Source: Taibaiella koreensis (lineage in GTDB: Bacteria; Bacteroidota; Bacteroidia; Chitinophagales; Chitinophagaceae). Taken from it: a stretch of DNA of 64,000 nucleotides. The stretch covers positions 1 through 64,000 of the forward strand of contig NZ_QVNU01000003.1 in the NCBI RefSeq assembly GCF_003545715.1, written 5' to 3'. The position numbers and the translations under genes were made by a program. This document shows positions 8,231 through 17,271 of this stretch, in pieces (the first letter of the stretch is position 1; every line of letters begins with the position of its first letter). The notes below the pieces were generated by a model. It was given only the letters and a program-made list of their open reading frames with translations. It did no database searches and had not been told where the DNA came from.

Positions 8231-8875
8231 TTAAAACAAATAGTTGAACCCTACTTGGGCTGTAAAGTTTGGACTGTATAAATAAGGCGGAAAGGATTCG
8301 CCGGTTATTGAGTTCATAGTATTCCCCAGTCCAGCTGCTTGCGTATTAAGGCTTACTCTTCGCCCGATTTGGTACTGTAGGCCTAAGCCGGCAAACAGGG
8401 CTGATACCGGGTGGTATTTGCTGGTAAAATGTTGTCTTGTGATCAATATATCGCCAAATTGGTTGGCACGGGCAGATTCATAATACCCGAAAGCCATACC
8501 GCTATTCAATCCGCCAAAGGCATATAAAGAGCATCGTTTCCCGCTAAGGAAGTGGAATTTGGCGGCGAGAGACAGGTTAATCACCTGCGCTTTAAGCTGC
8601 ACATACATGCTATACGGCTGGGCTCTTATCCATTCGTATTCGATACTGGCCTGGTCATGGACCTGGTTGTGCTGCAGACCTGCTTCTATTTCCAAATGCT
8701 TCAAAATGCGATAGGCGGCATAGACCTGGTTGCTGATACCGGTATTCTTTTCTGTACTGCTGCTAAATGTCCGCTCTCCCACCAGGCCCAGCCGGTAGCC
8801 TGCAGACCATTTGCTTTGTGCGTATAAGGCTGGATTAATTGGCAGCAGGAGTAATAAGATCGAAATGCGCTTCAT
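8231..8875 (-). CDS. Outer-membrane beta-barrel-like protein
   Basis: 214 residues. A signal peptide is clear (MKRISILLLLLPINPALYAQ). The mature sequence alternates hydrophobic and polar residues in short strands (KWSAGYRLGLVGERTF, LEIEAGLQHNQVHD, VSALFAGLGLQYQIG) and ends with FTAQVGFNYLF, an aromatic C-terminus typical of outer-membrane barrels of the small porin/OmpW-like type. Function unknown. It stands alone between the parS region and mnmG; a dispersed repeat lies directly upstream of its start. Confidence 0.65.
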   Translation of the reverse strand: MKRISILLLLLPINPALYAQSKWSAGYRLGLVGERTFSSSTEKNTGISNQVYAAYRILKHLEIEAGLQHNQVHDQASIEYEWIRAQPYSMYVQLKAQVINLSLAAKFHFLSGKRCSLYAFGGLNSGMAFGYYESARANQFGDILITRQHFTSKYHPVSALFAGLGLQYQIGRRVSLNTQAAGLGNTMNSITGESFPPYLYSPNFTAQVGFNYLF

Positions 8876-8907
8876 TACAGATGTGTTTTAATGGTTAAAA
8901 GAATAGT

Positions 8908-9030
8908 GACTATCGGGATAAAGGAACCAGGCTTGTGCTTCTATAAATATTGACGAATACGCTTTACTTTACCCGGTATGTTAATTGATATTTTTTTGTT
9001 CCCACAAAAAAAGAAAGACAGTGCCGCCTG
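8908..9030. repeat. Dispersed repeat, copy A
   Basis: Starts with gactatcgggataaaggaa and aligns, with scattered differences, to 34481-34620 over at least 70 bases (shared TCTATAAATA, ACGCTTT, CTTTAC and a poly-A/aaagaaaga stretch). Copy A and copy B each lie directly upstream of a minus-strand gene. No coding capacity is seen. The remaining gene-free bases 9031-9460 show no other structure. Confidence 0.6.
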
Positions 9031-9461
9031 ATCGTATAGCCATTGACCACGCATAAAATCAGGAGCAACTTTAGTTTATATCGCCGGACAAGGATAGCAG
9101 AGCAACGCTTTAATGGTTAATCCAAAGCCCCTTTTTGCTACTCCTAATTTGCTGGTTTCCCTATTGGGTTTCATTGTCAAATGCATCACCTGCTTAAAAT
9201 CGGGATAGTGGGCATAGGTTGAAAACACCATTGTTCCAGTGCAGGGAAGGGCGAATAAGTTGTAGCTGACGATGTCGATATAGGAAACAAAATATTCTCC
9301 GATCCTTGAGCCAGTCGAAAGAACAAGCTATAGCGATGCTTCGACAGGCCCGGCAACCGGGATCGGGACAATGTTTCCTGTATCAATATAGTCAGATAAG
9401 TATATTGCTTCCAGGTATAGCCGTTTTCGCCAGGGCTTCCGGGCGCATGCATTATCTTTTG

Positions 9462-9469
9462 TACCTTTG
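9462..9469 (+). promoter_or_regulatory. -7 promoter box of mnmG
   Basis: TACCTTTG, an exact TAnnTTTG match, 42 bases before the ATG at 9512. Confidence 0.55.
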
Positions 9470-9511
9470 CCGCCACTCTGTATAATATAAATAAGGAGTA
9501 CCAACAAGAAG

Positions 9512-11380
9512 ATGTTTCCAGAATATGATGTAATAGTAGTAGGCGCAGGGCATGCCGGTTGCGAGGCCGCAGCTGCAGCCGCCAATATGGGGAGCAAGAC
9601 CCTGCTGATCACGATGAACATGCAAACCATAGCGCAAATGAGCTGCAACCCGGCTATGGGTGGTATCGGTAAAGGGCAGATCGTACGGGAAATAGATGCC
9701 CTTGGCGGCTATAGCGGTATTGTAAGCGATAAAAGCATGATCCAGTTCCGCATGCTGAATAAAAGCAAAGGTCCGGCCATGTGGAGTCCCCGTACGCAAA
9801 ACGACCGGATGCTGTTTGCCCAAACCTGGAGGGAAATGCTGGAGCAGACCCCCAATCTGGATTTCTGGCAGGATATGGTCAAAGGCCTCCTTATTTCCGA
9901 CGGCGCCGTAAAGGGTGTGATCACCGGTATGGGACGGGAAGTGCGGGCCAAGGCCGTGGTGCTGACCAATGGCACTTTTCTGAATGGTGTGATCCATGTG
10001 GGTGAAAAGCAATTTGGCGGCGGCCGTATGGGTGAAAAAGGGGCGACTGGTATTACCGAGCAATTGGTATCGCTGGGCTTTGAAAGCGACCGCCTCAAAA
10101 CCGGAACGCCACCCCGTATCGATGGTAGAAGCCTCGATTATTCCAAGATGGAAATACAGCCTGGCGATGAAGAGATCGTTGGTTTTTCCTATAGCAATAT
10201 TGATCGTATTGCACCGCAGCAGCAACGCCATTGCTGGATCACTTATACTTCGCAGGAAGTACACGATATACTGAAAACCGGCTTCGACCGTTCGCCCATG
10301 TACCAGGGCAGGATCCAGGGCAGCGGTCCGCGCTATTGCCCCAGCATCGAGGACAAGATCAACCGCTTCGCCGATAAAGACCGTCACCAGCTGTTTGTAG
10401 AACCCGAGGGCTGGAACACGGTGGAAATTTATGTGAATGGTTTCAGCACATCGTTGCCCGAAGAGGTACAATATAAGGCGCTGACCAAAGTACCCGGTTT
10501 TGAGCACTGTAAATTTTTCCGTCCCGGCTATGCGATCGAATATGATTATTTCCCGCCTACCCAGCTGAAGTTCACCCTGGAGACTAAGCTCGTGCGGAAC
10601 CTTTTCTTTGCCGGCCAGATCAATGGTACTACGGGCTATGAAGAAGCGGCCTGCCAGGGATTGATCGCCGGTATCAATGCGCACCGGAATGTACAGGCGC
10701 TGGAACCTTTTGAGCTGAAAAGAAATGATGCTTATATCGGTGTGCTGATCGACGACCTGATCCATAAAGGTACCGATGAACCGTACCGTATGTTTACCAG
10801 CCGTGCCGAATTTCGCACACTCATGCGCCAGGACAATGCCGATATACGGCTGACGGAGATCAGCTATGATATGGGGCTGGCTTCGGAAACACGTATGCAA
10901 CGTGTGCAGGAAAAAAAGGATGCAGTTCAGAGCATCCGTAATATTTTACAGCAATCGGGTATCGAGCCGGAAGAAATCAACCCAATTTTGGAAAAAAAGG
11001 GTATTTCGACCATAAAAGAGCGTCAAAAACTGCAAAAAATACTCCTAAGGCCCGACATTTCGCTGGAGGAAATGGTCCTGTGCCTTCCATCGGTACAGGA
11101 AAAGCTCAGTGGCTTTAAAAAAGAGGATTTGGAACAGGCCGAGATACAGGTAAAGTATGAAACGTATATAGAAAAGGAAAAGGAAATGGTGGCCCGCATG
11201 AGCAATATGGAAGATCTCAAAATTCCCGATGCTTTCAACTATGAGAAGATACAGGCGCTCAGCACTGAAGCCCGGCAAAAGCTAACTAAAATACGGCCGC
11301 ATACACTGGGCCAGGCCAGCCGCATTTCCGGGGTCAATCCCAGCGATGTGCAGATATTGTTGGTATATATGGGAAGATAA
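9512..11380 (+). CDS. mnmG: tRNA uridine-5-carboxymethylaminomethyl modification enzyme MnmG (GidA)
   Basis: 622 residues, the normal length for MnmG. The N-terminal FAD-binding motif is VGAGHAGCEAA (residues 10-20); family blocks SCNPAMGGIGKG, GTFLNG, GGGRMGE, LKTGTPPR and GQINGTTGYEEAA follow, with the helical C-terminal domain ending RISGVNPSDVQILLVY. With MnmE it installs the cmnm5 group on U34 of certain tRNAs in the cytoplasm. mnmG is commonly near the replication origin, in line with the parS cluster 1.4 kb upstream; its frequent neighbours rsmG, parA and parB are not present here. Confidence 0.97.
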   Translation: MFPEYDVIVVGAGHAGCEAAAAAANMGSKTLLITMNMQTIAQMSCNPAMGGIGKGQIVREIDALGGYSGIVSDKSMIQFRMLNKSKGPAMWSPRTQNDRMLFAQTWREMLEQTPNLDFWQDMVKGLLISDGAVKGVITGMGREVRAKAVVLTNGTFLNGVIHVGEKQFGGGRMGEKGATGITEQLVSLGFESDRLKTGTPPRIDGRSLDYSKMEIQPGDEEIVGFSYSNIDRIAPQQQRHCWITYTSQEVHDILKTGFDRSPMYQGRIQGSGPRYCPSIEDKINRFADKDRHQLFVEPEGWNTVEIYVNGFSTSLPEEVQYKALTKVPGFEHCKFFRPGYAIEYDYFPPTQLKFTLETKLVRNLFFAGQINGTTGYEEAACQGLIAGINAHRNVQALEPFELKRNDAYIGVLIDDLIHKGTDEPYRMFTSRAEFRTLMRQDNADIRLTEISYDMGLASETRMQRVQEKKDAVQSIRNILQQSGIEPEEINPILEKKGISTIKERQKLQKILLRPDISLEEMVLCLPSVQEKLSGFKKEDLEQAEIQVKYETYIEKEKEMVARMSNMEDLKIPDAFNYEKIQALSTEARQKLTKIRPHTLGQASRISGVNPSDVQILLVYMGR

Positions 11381-11417
11381 GGCAGAAGGAGAAAAGCACA
11401 AAATAAAGATGATATTC

Positions 11418-11450
11418 AAAGCCGCTGGTAGCAACGGCTTTCGTATTTTA
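11418..11450 (+). terminator. Intrinsic terminator of mnmG
   Basis: A 7-bp stem AAAGCCG (11418-11424) with CGGCTTT (11435-11441), a 10-base loop and a following tcgtatttta. Bases 11451-11600 to the next gene hold nothing else that I recognise. Confidence 0.55.
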
Positions 11451-11615
11451 TAAATGCGAAATACAAAATATGTGAATATTATACTCATCATCTATAATTA
11501 AAACAATTCCCGCATTAATTATCCATGTATGTTGTCATATAAAATATGTGGAATAAGGTTTGATTTAAGAATAAGGAAACACCTTTTTTAAACAAGCTTA
11601 TTAAACGTATTGTAC

Positions 11616-13364
11616 ATGAAGACAAGATTTTTATCCACCCTTTTTACCGCTTTGCTTTCTGCAATGGCGTTGACCCTCGAGGCCCAGCCTGTGGCCAATG
11701 GAAAAGTTAGAAATACTACTGAAGACGCTACGACCAATATCACAGCGACAACCAGCACTGCCAACCTGCTGAACGGCGCTACAGGAAGCGGCCTCAGCAT
11801 TACGGGGTATACGATAAACGGAATGCCGGGCACTTATGATACCGGTACTGTGGTCACTATTCTTTATCCTGCAGCGACCGATACCGTAGGCACGATCAAT
11901 ATTCACAACAACGGTAATTACCAGTTTATACCCAAACCAAACTATAATGATACTGTCCCGCTGATCACCTATACGGTAAAAGATGTCAATAACCTAACGG
12001 ATACCGCCATATTGAAGATCCTGATCAGAGCCGTGAACGACGGAACAGCCAATACGATTCCATCTTATAATGTGCGGGAAGATAGTTCTTTGGTTATTAA
12101 CCGTTCGATAAATGGGGCCCCTCTGATCTGGGAAGAAGATGTGGATGCCGGCTATGGACAATTCACCATCAGCTTTATCATTTCAGATGGCAACAACCTG
12201 ATCTTTACGCCCGATCCGGCCTTTGGCACCCTTACCGCAACCAGCACCGACAGTGTAACCGTTACCGGATCGGGTACGGCGCAAGTCGTGCTCACAGGCA
12301 GCCTGCCTGCCCTCAATGCCTATCTTCACGACGGTAATACGGCGGCATCGCCACCCATTACCTACCTCACCCCTGGCGCCGATGCCAACTACACCTGCTT
12401 ACGCGTGCGGATCACGATGACGGCCGACGATCATGGTAATACCGGTGATCCGGGCTTCCCCGTTGTCGCCAGAACCGATACCACGAGCAGGATCATAACT
12501 ATCGGCATTATGGCCGATATCAGGGCCGATAACCTTAATGCATCGGGCGTTGCACCGCTACCCTTTAACCCCATAACCGGTACCGGCGGGGCTTCAGCCG
12601 ATAATTTCGAATCTGCCCTCCGGTATATGTCGGCTATTAACGGTGCTGCCTTTACCAATGGCCAGGTAGTCACACTGCCCAGCGGCAACAGCATTACCGT
12701 CGATACCACAGGCGATATCACCTTTACGGCTGCGAGCGGATTTTCCGGGGTGGATTCGTTTACCTATACGGTAAGTCCCGGCGGCAATGGCTGTCCGGAA
12801 ACGGCTAAGATAAGCATCAACGTGAGTACCACATTGCCTGTTGAGCTGGTCCGTTTTACAGCAGTGGAGCAAGCGCCCTGCCAGGTGGTACTGAGCTGGC
12901 TTACCGGTAAAGAAGAGCATCTGCGGGAATTTACCGTAGAATGGAGTAAGGATGGAAAATACTTTGTACCTGCAGGCATTGTCCCTGCAAAGGGTTCCGG
13001 CAACAGCTACCAATATATACCGGATCATGCCGGAGAAGGTGCAGCTTATTACCGTTTAAAAATGACGGATCTCGATGGAAGCTTCCGTTATAGCCCAGTG
13101 GTTAGCCTGATCCGGCATTGCGGCGCTGCATACAAAGTCAAGGTATATCCCACATATACTAACGGCAAGGTACAGGTGGAAGGCCTCCGAGAAGGAGATG
13201 AGCTGACCTTATACGATGGCAACGGGCGCCGGATACTGCAACGGAAAGCTACCGGAGCAGCAATCCAATACCTGGACCTCGAGCATAATATACCGGGGAT
13301 GTATTACCTGATCCTGACCGATGTAGCAGGAGGGAAGAGCAGCTATAAGCTCATCAGGGAATAG
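11616..13364 (+). CDS. T9SS-secreted surface protein with cadherin/Ig-like repeats and type A sorting domain
   Basis: 582 residues from the ATG at 11616 (an upstream TTG in frame is not needed). A signal peptide (MKTRFLSTLFTALLSAMALT, then LEAQ) is followed by Ig/cadherin-like segments of the type NYQFIPKPNYNDTVPLITYT and ITFTAASGFSGVDSFTYTV. After TLPVELVRFTAVE comes the segment usual just before the sorting domain, then a type A C-terminal domain (VKVYPTYTNGKVQVEG ending in SYKLIRE). It should pass the outer membrane through the type IX system and be released or anchored to the surface; adhesion or matrix roles are likely but not shown. Confidence 0.85.
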   Translation: MKTRFLSTLFTALLSAMALTLEAQPVANGKVRNTTEDATTNITATTSTANLLNGATGSGLSITGYTINGMPGTYDTGTVVTILYPAATDTVGTINIHNNGNYQFIPKPNYNDTVPLITYTVKDVNNLTDTAILKILIRAVNDGTANTIPSYNVREDSSLVINRSINGAPLIWEEDVDAGYGQFTISFIISDGNNLIFTPDPAFGTLTATSTDSVTVTGSGTAQVVLTGSLPALNAYLHDGNTAASPPITYLTPGADANYTCLRVRITMTADDHGNTGDPGFPVVARTDTTSRIITIGIMADIRADNLNASGVAPLPFNPITGTGGASADNFESALRYMSAINGAAFTNGQVVTLPSGNSITVDTTGDITFTAASGFSGVDSFTYTVSPGGNGCPETAKISINVSTTLPVELVRFTAVEQAPCQVVLSWLTGKEEHLREFTVEWSKDGKYFVPAGIVPAKGSGNSYQYIPDHAGEGAAYYRLKMTDLDGSFRYSPVVSLIRHCGAAYKVKVYPTYTNGKVQVEGLREGDELTLYDGNGRRILQRKATGAAIQYLDLEHNIPGMYYLILTDVAGGKSSYKLIRE

Positions 13365-13462
13365 GGATATGACCCCCAGGTTGCTTCCACATGAAACAAT
13401 AGAAACCGGTAAAGTCATCTTCCGTGTTTTCCTAAATCCAAAGGAGCTCGGTTGTTCAATAA

Positions 13463-13498
13463 AACGTGCAGGAACCAAAACCTGCACGTTCCTTTTTA
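13463..13498. terminator. Bidirectional terminator between convergent genes
   Basis: A perfect 10-bp stem AACGTGCAGG (13463-13472) with CCTGCACGTT (13481-13490), 8-base loop, then ccttttta on the plus strand and ttttattg on the minus strand. It serves the T9SS gene and the Dph6-like gene. Confidence 0.85.
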
Positions 13499-13552
13499 TT
13501 TTCAGTCAACGGTATGGAAAATCATCAGATCATCTGCTGATATCTATGAATA

Positions 13553-14254
13553 TCACGATGCTTCATCCTTCAGTAGTACATCCAGGAAATAAAATCCCTG
13601 CCTGCTGTCCTCATTTACCCGGTACTCGCGGAAAACCGTTTCACCGGGCGTTACGGGCAAAGGTGCAGAGAAATAAGGTGCGTCGATCACCAATGAATGG
13701 TACTCACCATACTCACCACAGGGATCGACATGATCTGGCAGATCGGCGAGTAAGTCGCGTCCGATAAACCTGCCCAGGAAGCTTTGATCGAGATAACGGT
13801 CGTTTACACATACGATCAGGGCTTTAATGCCACAGTCTTCCACTTCTTTTACCAGCCCGGCCGTATTCTTTTTCCATAAAGGAAACAGGGCTTTCATGCC
13901 TGCGGTCGCCAGTTGTTGCTCCCGGTAGGCCCTCAAGTCTTCCAGAAAGATATCGCCGAAGCCCATCGTATCGATACCGGCTTGTTTAATGGCTGCTACG
14001 GTATCGCCCATGATCCGGTTATAAGTGTCCATATCTGCATCCTCGGGTAGGTAGATCTTTTGCAGGGGCAGTTGCATATGCTTCGCCTGGCGTTCCAGCA
14101 CCTCTTCCCTTACGCCATGCATGCTTATCCTGCCGTAGGCCTCCGAAAGACTGGTCAGCAGGCTGCGTACCCGGTAGTCTCCGGTTTGTAGCAGGTGGTA
14201 TAGGGCCAGCGCGGCATCTTTGCCGCTGCTCCAGTTGAGCACAATGTCCTGCAT
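13553..14254 (-). CDS. Dph6-like diphthine-ammonia ligase family ATP pyrophosphatase
   Basis: 233 residues. The PP-loop SSGKD (residues 9-13) of adenine nucleotide alpha-hydrolases is at the N-terminus, followed by the family blocks MHGVR, GFGDIFLEDLR and the C-terminal CGEYGEYHSLV. This family contains eukaryotic/archaeal Dph6, but bacteria lack diphthamide, so the bacterial substrate is uncertain. Its start is 60 bases beyond the stop of the outer-membrane barrel gene on the same strand, so the two may form one transcript. Confidence 0.85.
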   Translation of the reverse strand: MQDIVLNWSSGKDAALALYHLLQTGDYRVRSLLTSLSEAYGRISMHGVREEVLERQAKHMQLPLQKIYLPEDADMDTYNRIMGDTVAAIKQAGIDTMGFGDIFLEDLRAYREQQLATAGMKALFPLWKKNTAGLVKEVEDCGIKALIVCVNDRYLDQSFLGRFIGRDLLADLPDHVDPCGEYGEYHSLVIDAPYFSAPLPVTPGETVFREYRVNEDSRQGFYFLDVLLKDEAS

Positions 14255-14314
14255 GGATTATAATAAAGTTTTGCCTGGATAGAGAGACGCTGCGAAGATA
14301 AGCCTCCCTTCGGA

Positions 14315-16162
14315 TTAGTAGATATCGCCCGTAACATCGCCGTTCAGCTCTGCAATATCGGGCTTGCTTACATAGCTGCTGTTGTAGCGGAACTGCAGGT
14401 TGACGGCCACACTGATCTTAAAACGGTTGTCGCCCGTGCCTTTCCTTGGAATAATGATACCGCGCAGCTCAAAGGTGCCGAAGACGAGGTTCTCGTTTCG
14501 CGCGCGCATACCTCCGCCCAGGCCATAAAAGATCCCCGAAGCATCGGTAGTGCTTTGGTTGTTGCCCAGGTAGACGAAGTCGCCCGAAGCAAAAGGCGCG
14601 AGCCGGAAGCCGAAATATTTTTCCTGCAGGAAAATAAAGGTTTCGCTACGCAGGGCAAAGCGGCTGTTGCCCGAAGCCAGATCGGAGTTGAAGTTGCGCA
14701 CGCCAAGGGTATTGTTGATGCGGAGCGGATTAAGGGCAACCCGGTTGACGATTGCCGAATAGCTTCCCCTGAAATATTGCCGTATTCTCTTGTTGCCCGC
14801 AAACAGCACCCTGGTAAAAAAGCTGCCGCCAAACATAAGGCTAGCATCCTCAATACTTCCCTGGTTAAGGAACATACCGCTACGTACAAAAAAACCGGCG
14901 ATATCTCTTTTGCGGGTAACAATATATCGGTATGCATCTACGCCCAGATAGGGCCGCGACAGGTCCAATTGTTTGTACCAGCCCGCCGTGATGGATACAT
15001 TGAAACCCGCCGGAATATCTTCGGTAATACCGAAGCCGTAGATATAACGTGTCTTGTAATAGTATTGGCGGAACAGTGTAAGACTGGCCAATATTCCCTG
15101 GCGCGAATTGAAACGCTGATCAAATACCTTATCGTTGACCTGGTAGGGTGTTTCGAAAAAATTGTAATTGAAGTAACGGATGCCGATAAATTTCTTTACG
15201 TGCAGCTTCTGGTCGTTCAGGTATTTCCGGGCGCCGAGGTTATAGCCGACCCACACATCGCCTACGCCGTAATCGTACCGGTAGTAATCGCCGCCGTAGT
15301 AATTGGGATAAAGGTTCATCGACCGGCCCTTGCCTACGCTAAGCCCGCCTGCCAGGCGCTTATATTGCGATACCAGCGGTCTGTCCAGCTGCAGCATAAA
15401 GTTCTCTTCATCCTCCCTGCTATCGTAGATATTGCGGGCAATCTTGCTGAAATTAAAATTGGCATTGATGAAGGAGCCGGCAATGTTGTTGTAGCCATAG
15501 CCGGCATCGATGCCGCTGCCCGGGTCGCGGCGGGAATCGTGCAGGTAGCTGAAAGAAAGCTTTTGGCCTGTACCCAGCAGGTTAATATTGGTAAGACCTA
15601 CCCGCTGTCGTAGCGGGCTGAGCCCGCCGGTGGAGGGGCTGTAGGCAAACAGGTCTTTGGTGGTGACGATAATGTCGACCGAATCGGCGGTGCTGGTGCT
15701 GCTGTCGATAGCGATACGGCTGTCCTGGATAAAGCCGATGGTACGCAGGTATCTTTCGTTATCGGCGGCCAGGTAAGGGTTGAAAGCCGTTCCGGTTTGC
15801 AGGTACACATTACGGCGTATGGTCCGATCCCTCGAAGTGGCATGAACGGCATTGAGCGCCCTGGTGCCAAAGTAGATGAAGTTGCCCGCTGAGTCGGAGA
15901 TGTTTTTTTCGAAGCCCAGCTGCTCGGTGCGTATGCTACGGATGATCCTTCCCTCGTAGGGCAGCAGCGCATCGGTATTTAATATCGTTATACTTTCTCT
16001 TCTGCCTGTGGTGTCCTTACCAAAGCTGGTACGGATACCGTAAATAATGGAACCGATAAAAGTCCTTTTCCTGGGCGCCGGCTCTCCCGACTGAGCCTGG
16101 GAATTATGAACGCCGGTACATACAAAAAGCAACAGCACTATATGTCGGAAACCAATACGCAT
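14315..16162 (-). CDS. BamA/TamA-like outer-membrane barrel protein
   Basis: 615 residues. Signal peptide MRIGFRHIVLLLFVCTGVHN; a POTRA-like region follows (EGRIIRSIRTEQLGFEKNIS to SVDIIVTTKDLFAYS, residues 73-190), then a long barrel-like part rich in aromatic strands (GSFFTRVLFAGNKRIRQYFRG, FGFRLAPFASGDFVYLG, GIFYGLGGGMRARNENLVFG) as in the Omp85/surface antigen D15 family. It ends with a soluble tail rather than an aromatic residue. Most likely an Omp85-superfamily insertase or transporter; a single recognisable POTRA is fewer than the five of BamA, so it is probably not the main BamA. Confidence 0.7.
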   Translation of the reverse strand: MRIGFRHIVLLLFVCTGVHNSQAQSGEPAPRKRTFIGSIIYGIRTSFGKDTTGRRESITILNTDALLPYEGRIIRSIRTEQLGFEKNISDSAGNFIYFGTRALNAVHATSRDRTIRRNVYLQTGTAFNPYLAADNERYLRTIGFIQDSRIAIDSSTSTADSVDIIVTTKDLFAYSPSTGGLSPLRQRVGLTNINLLGTGQKLSFSYLHDSRRDPGSGIDAGYGYNNIAGSFINANFNFSKIARNIYDSREDEENFMLQLDRPLVSQYKRLAGGLSVGKGRSMNLYPNYYGGDYYRYDYGVGDVWVGYNLGARKYLNDQKLHVKKFIGIRYFNYNFFETPYQVNDKVFDQRFNSRQGILASLTLFRQYYYKTRYIYGFGITEDIPAGFNVSITAGWYKQLDLSRPYLGVDAYRYIVTRKRDIAGFFVRSGMFLNQGSIEDASLMFGGSFFTRVLFAGNKRIRQYFRGSYSAIVNRVALNPLRINNTLGVRNFNSDLASGNSRFALRSETFIFLQEKYFGFRLAPFASGDFVYLGNNQSTTDASGIFYGLGGGMRARNENLVFGTFELRGIIIPRKGTGDNRFKISVAVNLQFRYNSSYVSKPDIAELNGDVTGDIY

Positions 16163-16289
16163 CGAAAGGCAATATAAGCAAAGGCGATCAAATAAAAGGA
16201 AAAGTTATTTTTTATGAATGGCCCCGTTTTTAACCAGCAGCCAATACATTTACTTAAAAGTCAAGACAACAAACAACATCCTTAAAAGT

Positions 16290-16297
16290 TACTTTTG
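16290..16297 (+). promoter_or_regulatory. -7 promoter box of the SDR gene
   Basis: TACTTTTG, exact TAnnTTTG, 39 bases before the ATG at 16337. Confidence 0.55.
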
Positions 16298-16336
16298 CAA
16301 GCATAAAAAAATAAGCGCTCTTAAAATATAAAACGT

Positions 16337-17041
16337 ATGCCAACAGCAGTTATTACCGGCGCCACCAAAGGGATAGGGCGGGCGATAGCAGAAAAGCTAT
16401 TGCAGGAAGGGTTCGATGTGGCGGTGTGCGCACGCTCCACGAATAACCTTCGCGATCTGCATGACGAATGGGAACGGCAATACCCCGAAAGAAAAGTATT
16501 TATGCAAAATGTGGATGTGCGCGACAAGGTTCAGGTAAAAGACTTTGCACGCAACATCCTCAACAATTTCCGCAGGATCGATATACTGGTTAATAATGCC
16601 GGCCTTTATTTTCCAGGCAACCTCGCCACTGAGCCCGACGATCAGTTGGAGGGCCTTATGGCCACCAATCTCTACAGCGCTTACCATCTCACCCGTGCCC
16701 TGCTGCCTTCTATGAAACAGCATCGCTCGGGCCATATTTTCAATCTGTGCTCCGTAGCCGCATTACAGGCGTATCCCAATGGCGGCGCCTATAGTATTAC
16801 CAAATATGCTTTGCTGGGCTTTAGCGAAAACCTGCGCTATGAGCTAAGGAATGATGGCATCAAAGTAACGGCGATCAGTCCCGGCGCCGTATGGAGTAAC
16901 AGCTGGAGCGGCAGTGGCGTGGCCCCCGAACGCATTATGAAAGCGGAAGACATAGCCGACATCCTCTGGAGTACCTATAGCCTGTCAGCACAGGCCACTG
17001 TGGAGCACATCATATTGCGCCCGCAGTTGGGCGATCTATAA
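16337..17041 (+). CDS. Short-chain dehydrogenase/reductase (3-oxoacyl reductase-like)
   Basis: 234 residues. Classical SDR features: nucleotide-binding TGATKGIG (residues 7-14), NNAG (86-89), catalytic Asn111, Ser139, Tyr152 and Lys156 (YSITK). It should carry out an NAD(P)H-dependent ketone/alcohol conversion in the cytoplasm; the short length and FabG-like sequence fit a 3-ketoacyl or sepiapterin-type reductase, but the substrate cannot be read from the sequence. It stands alone between oppositely oriented and unrelated genes. The 230 bases after it hold no recognisable element. Confidence 0.88.
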   Translation: MPTAVITGATKGIGRAIAEKLLQEGFDVAVCARSTNNLRDLHDEWERQYPERKVFMQNVDVRDKVQVKDFARNILNNFRRIDILVNNAGLYFPGNLATEPDDQLEGLMATNLYSAYHLTRALLPSMKQHRSGHIFNLCSVAALQAYPNGGAYSITKYALLGFSENLRYELRNDGIKVTAISPGAVWSNSWSGSGVAPERIMKAEDIADILWSTYSLSAQATVEHIILRPQLGDL

Positions 17042-17271
17042 AACATGAGGTGAAAAGGCATAATTCATCAAGAATTAATCATAATAACAAGAAGAATTTT
17101 TTTTGATATATGATTGGGTTAAGACTCCCTGTTGCAAGCGAAAACGAAGATATTTTTCTGTAATGTAATTTGATATTGTGTCAAGAGAGGCAAAGAACCT
17201 TTAAGATAATTATAAACTTTCCTTAAATGTTCTAATTTTATATCTGAACCAATCTTTCTTGACCAAATATC

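Noticed and set aside
9452-10900. 482-residue open frame on the minus strand
   Set aside because: It lies entirely opposite mnmG, whose sequence is conserved; low-complexity His-rich translation is a shadow of the codon use.
14555-15613. 352-residue plus-strand frame opposite the barrel gene
   Set aside because: Antisense shadow; the minus frame has signal peptide and barrel features.
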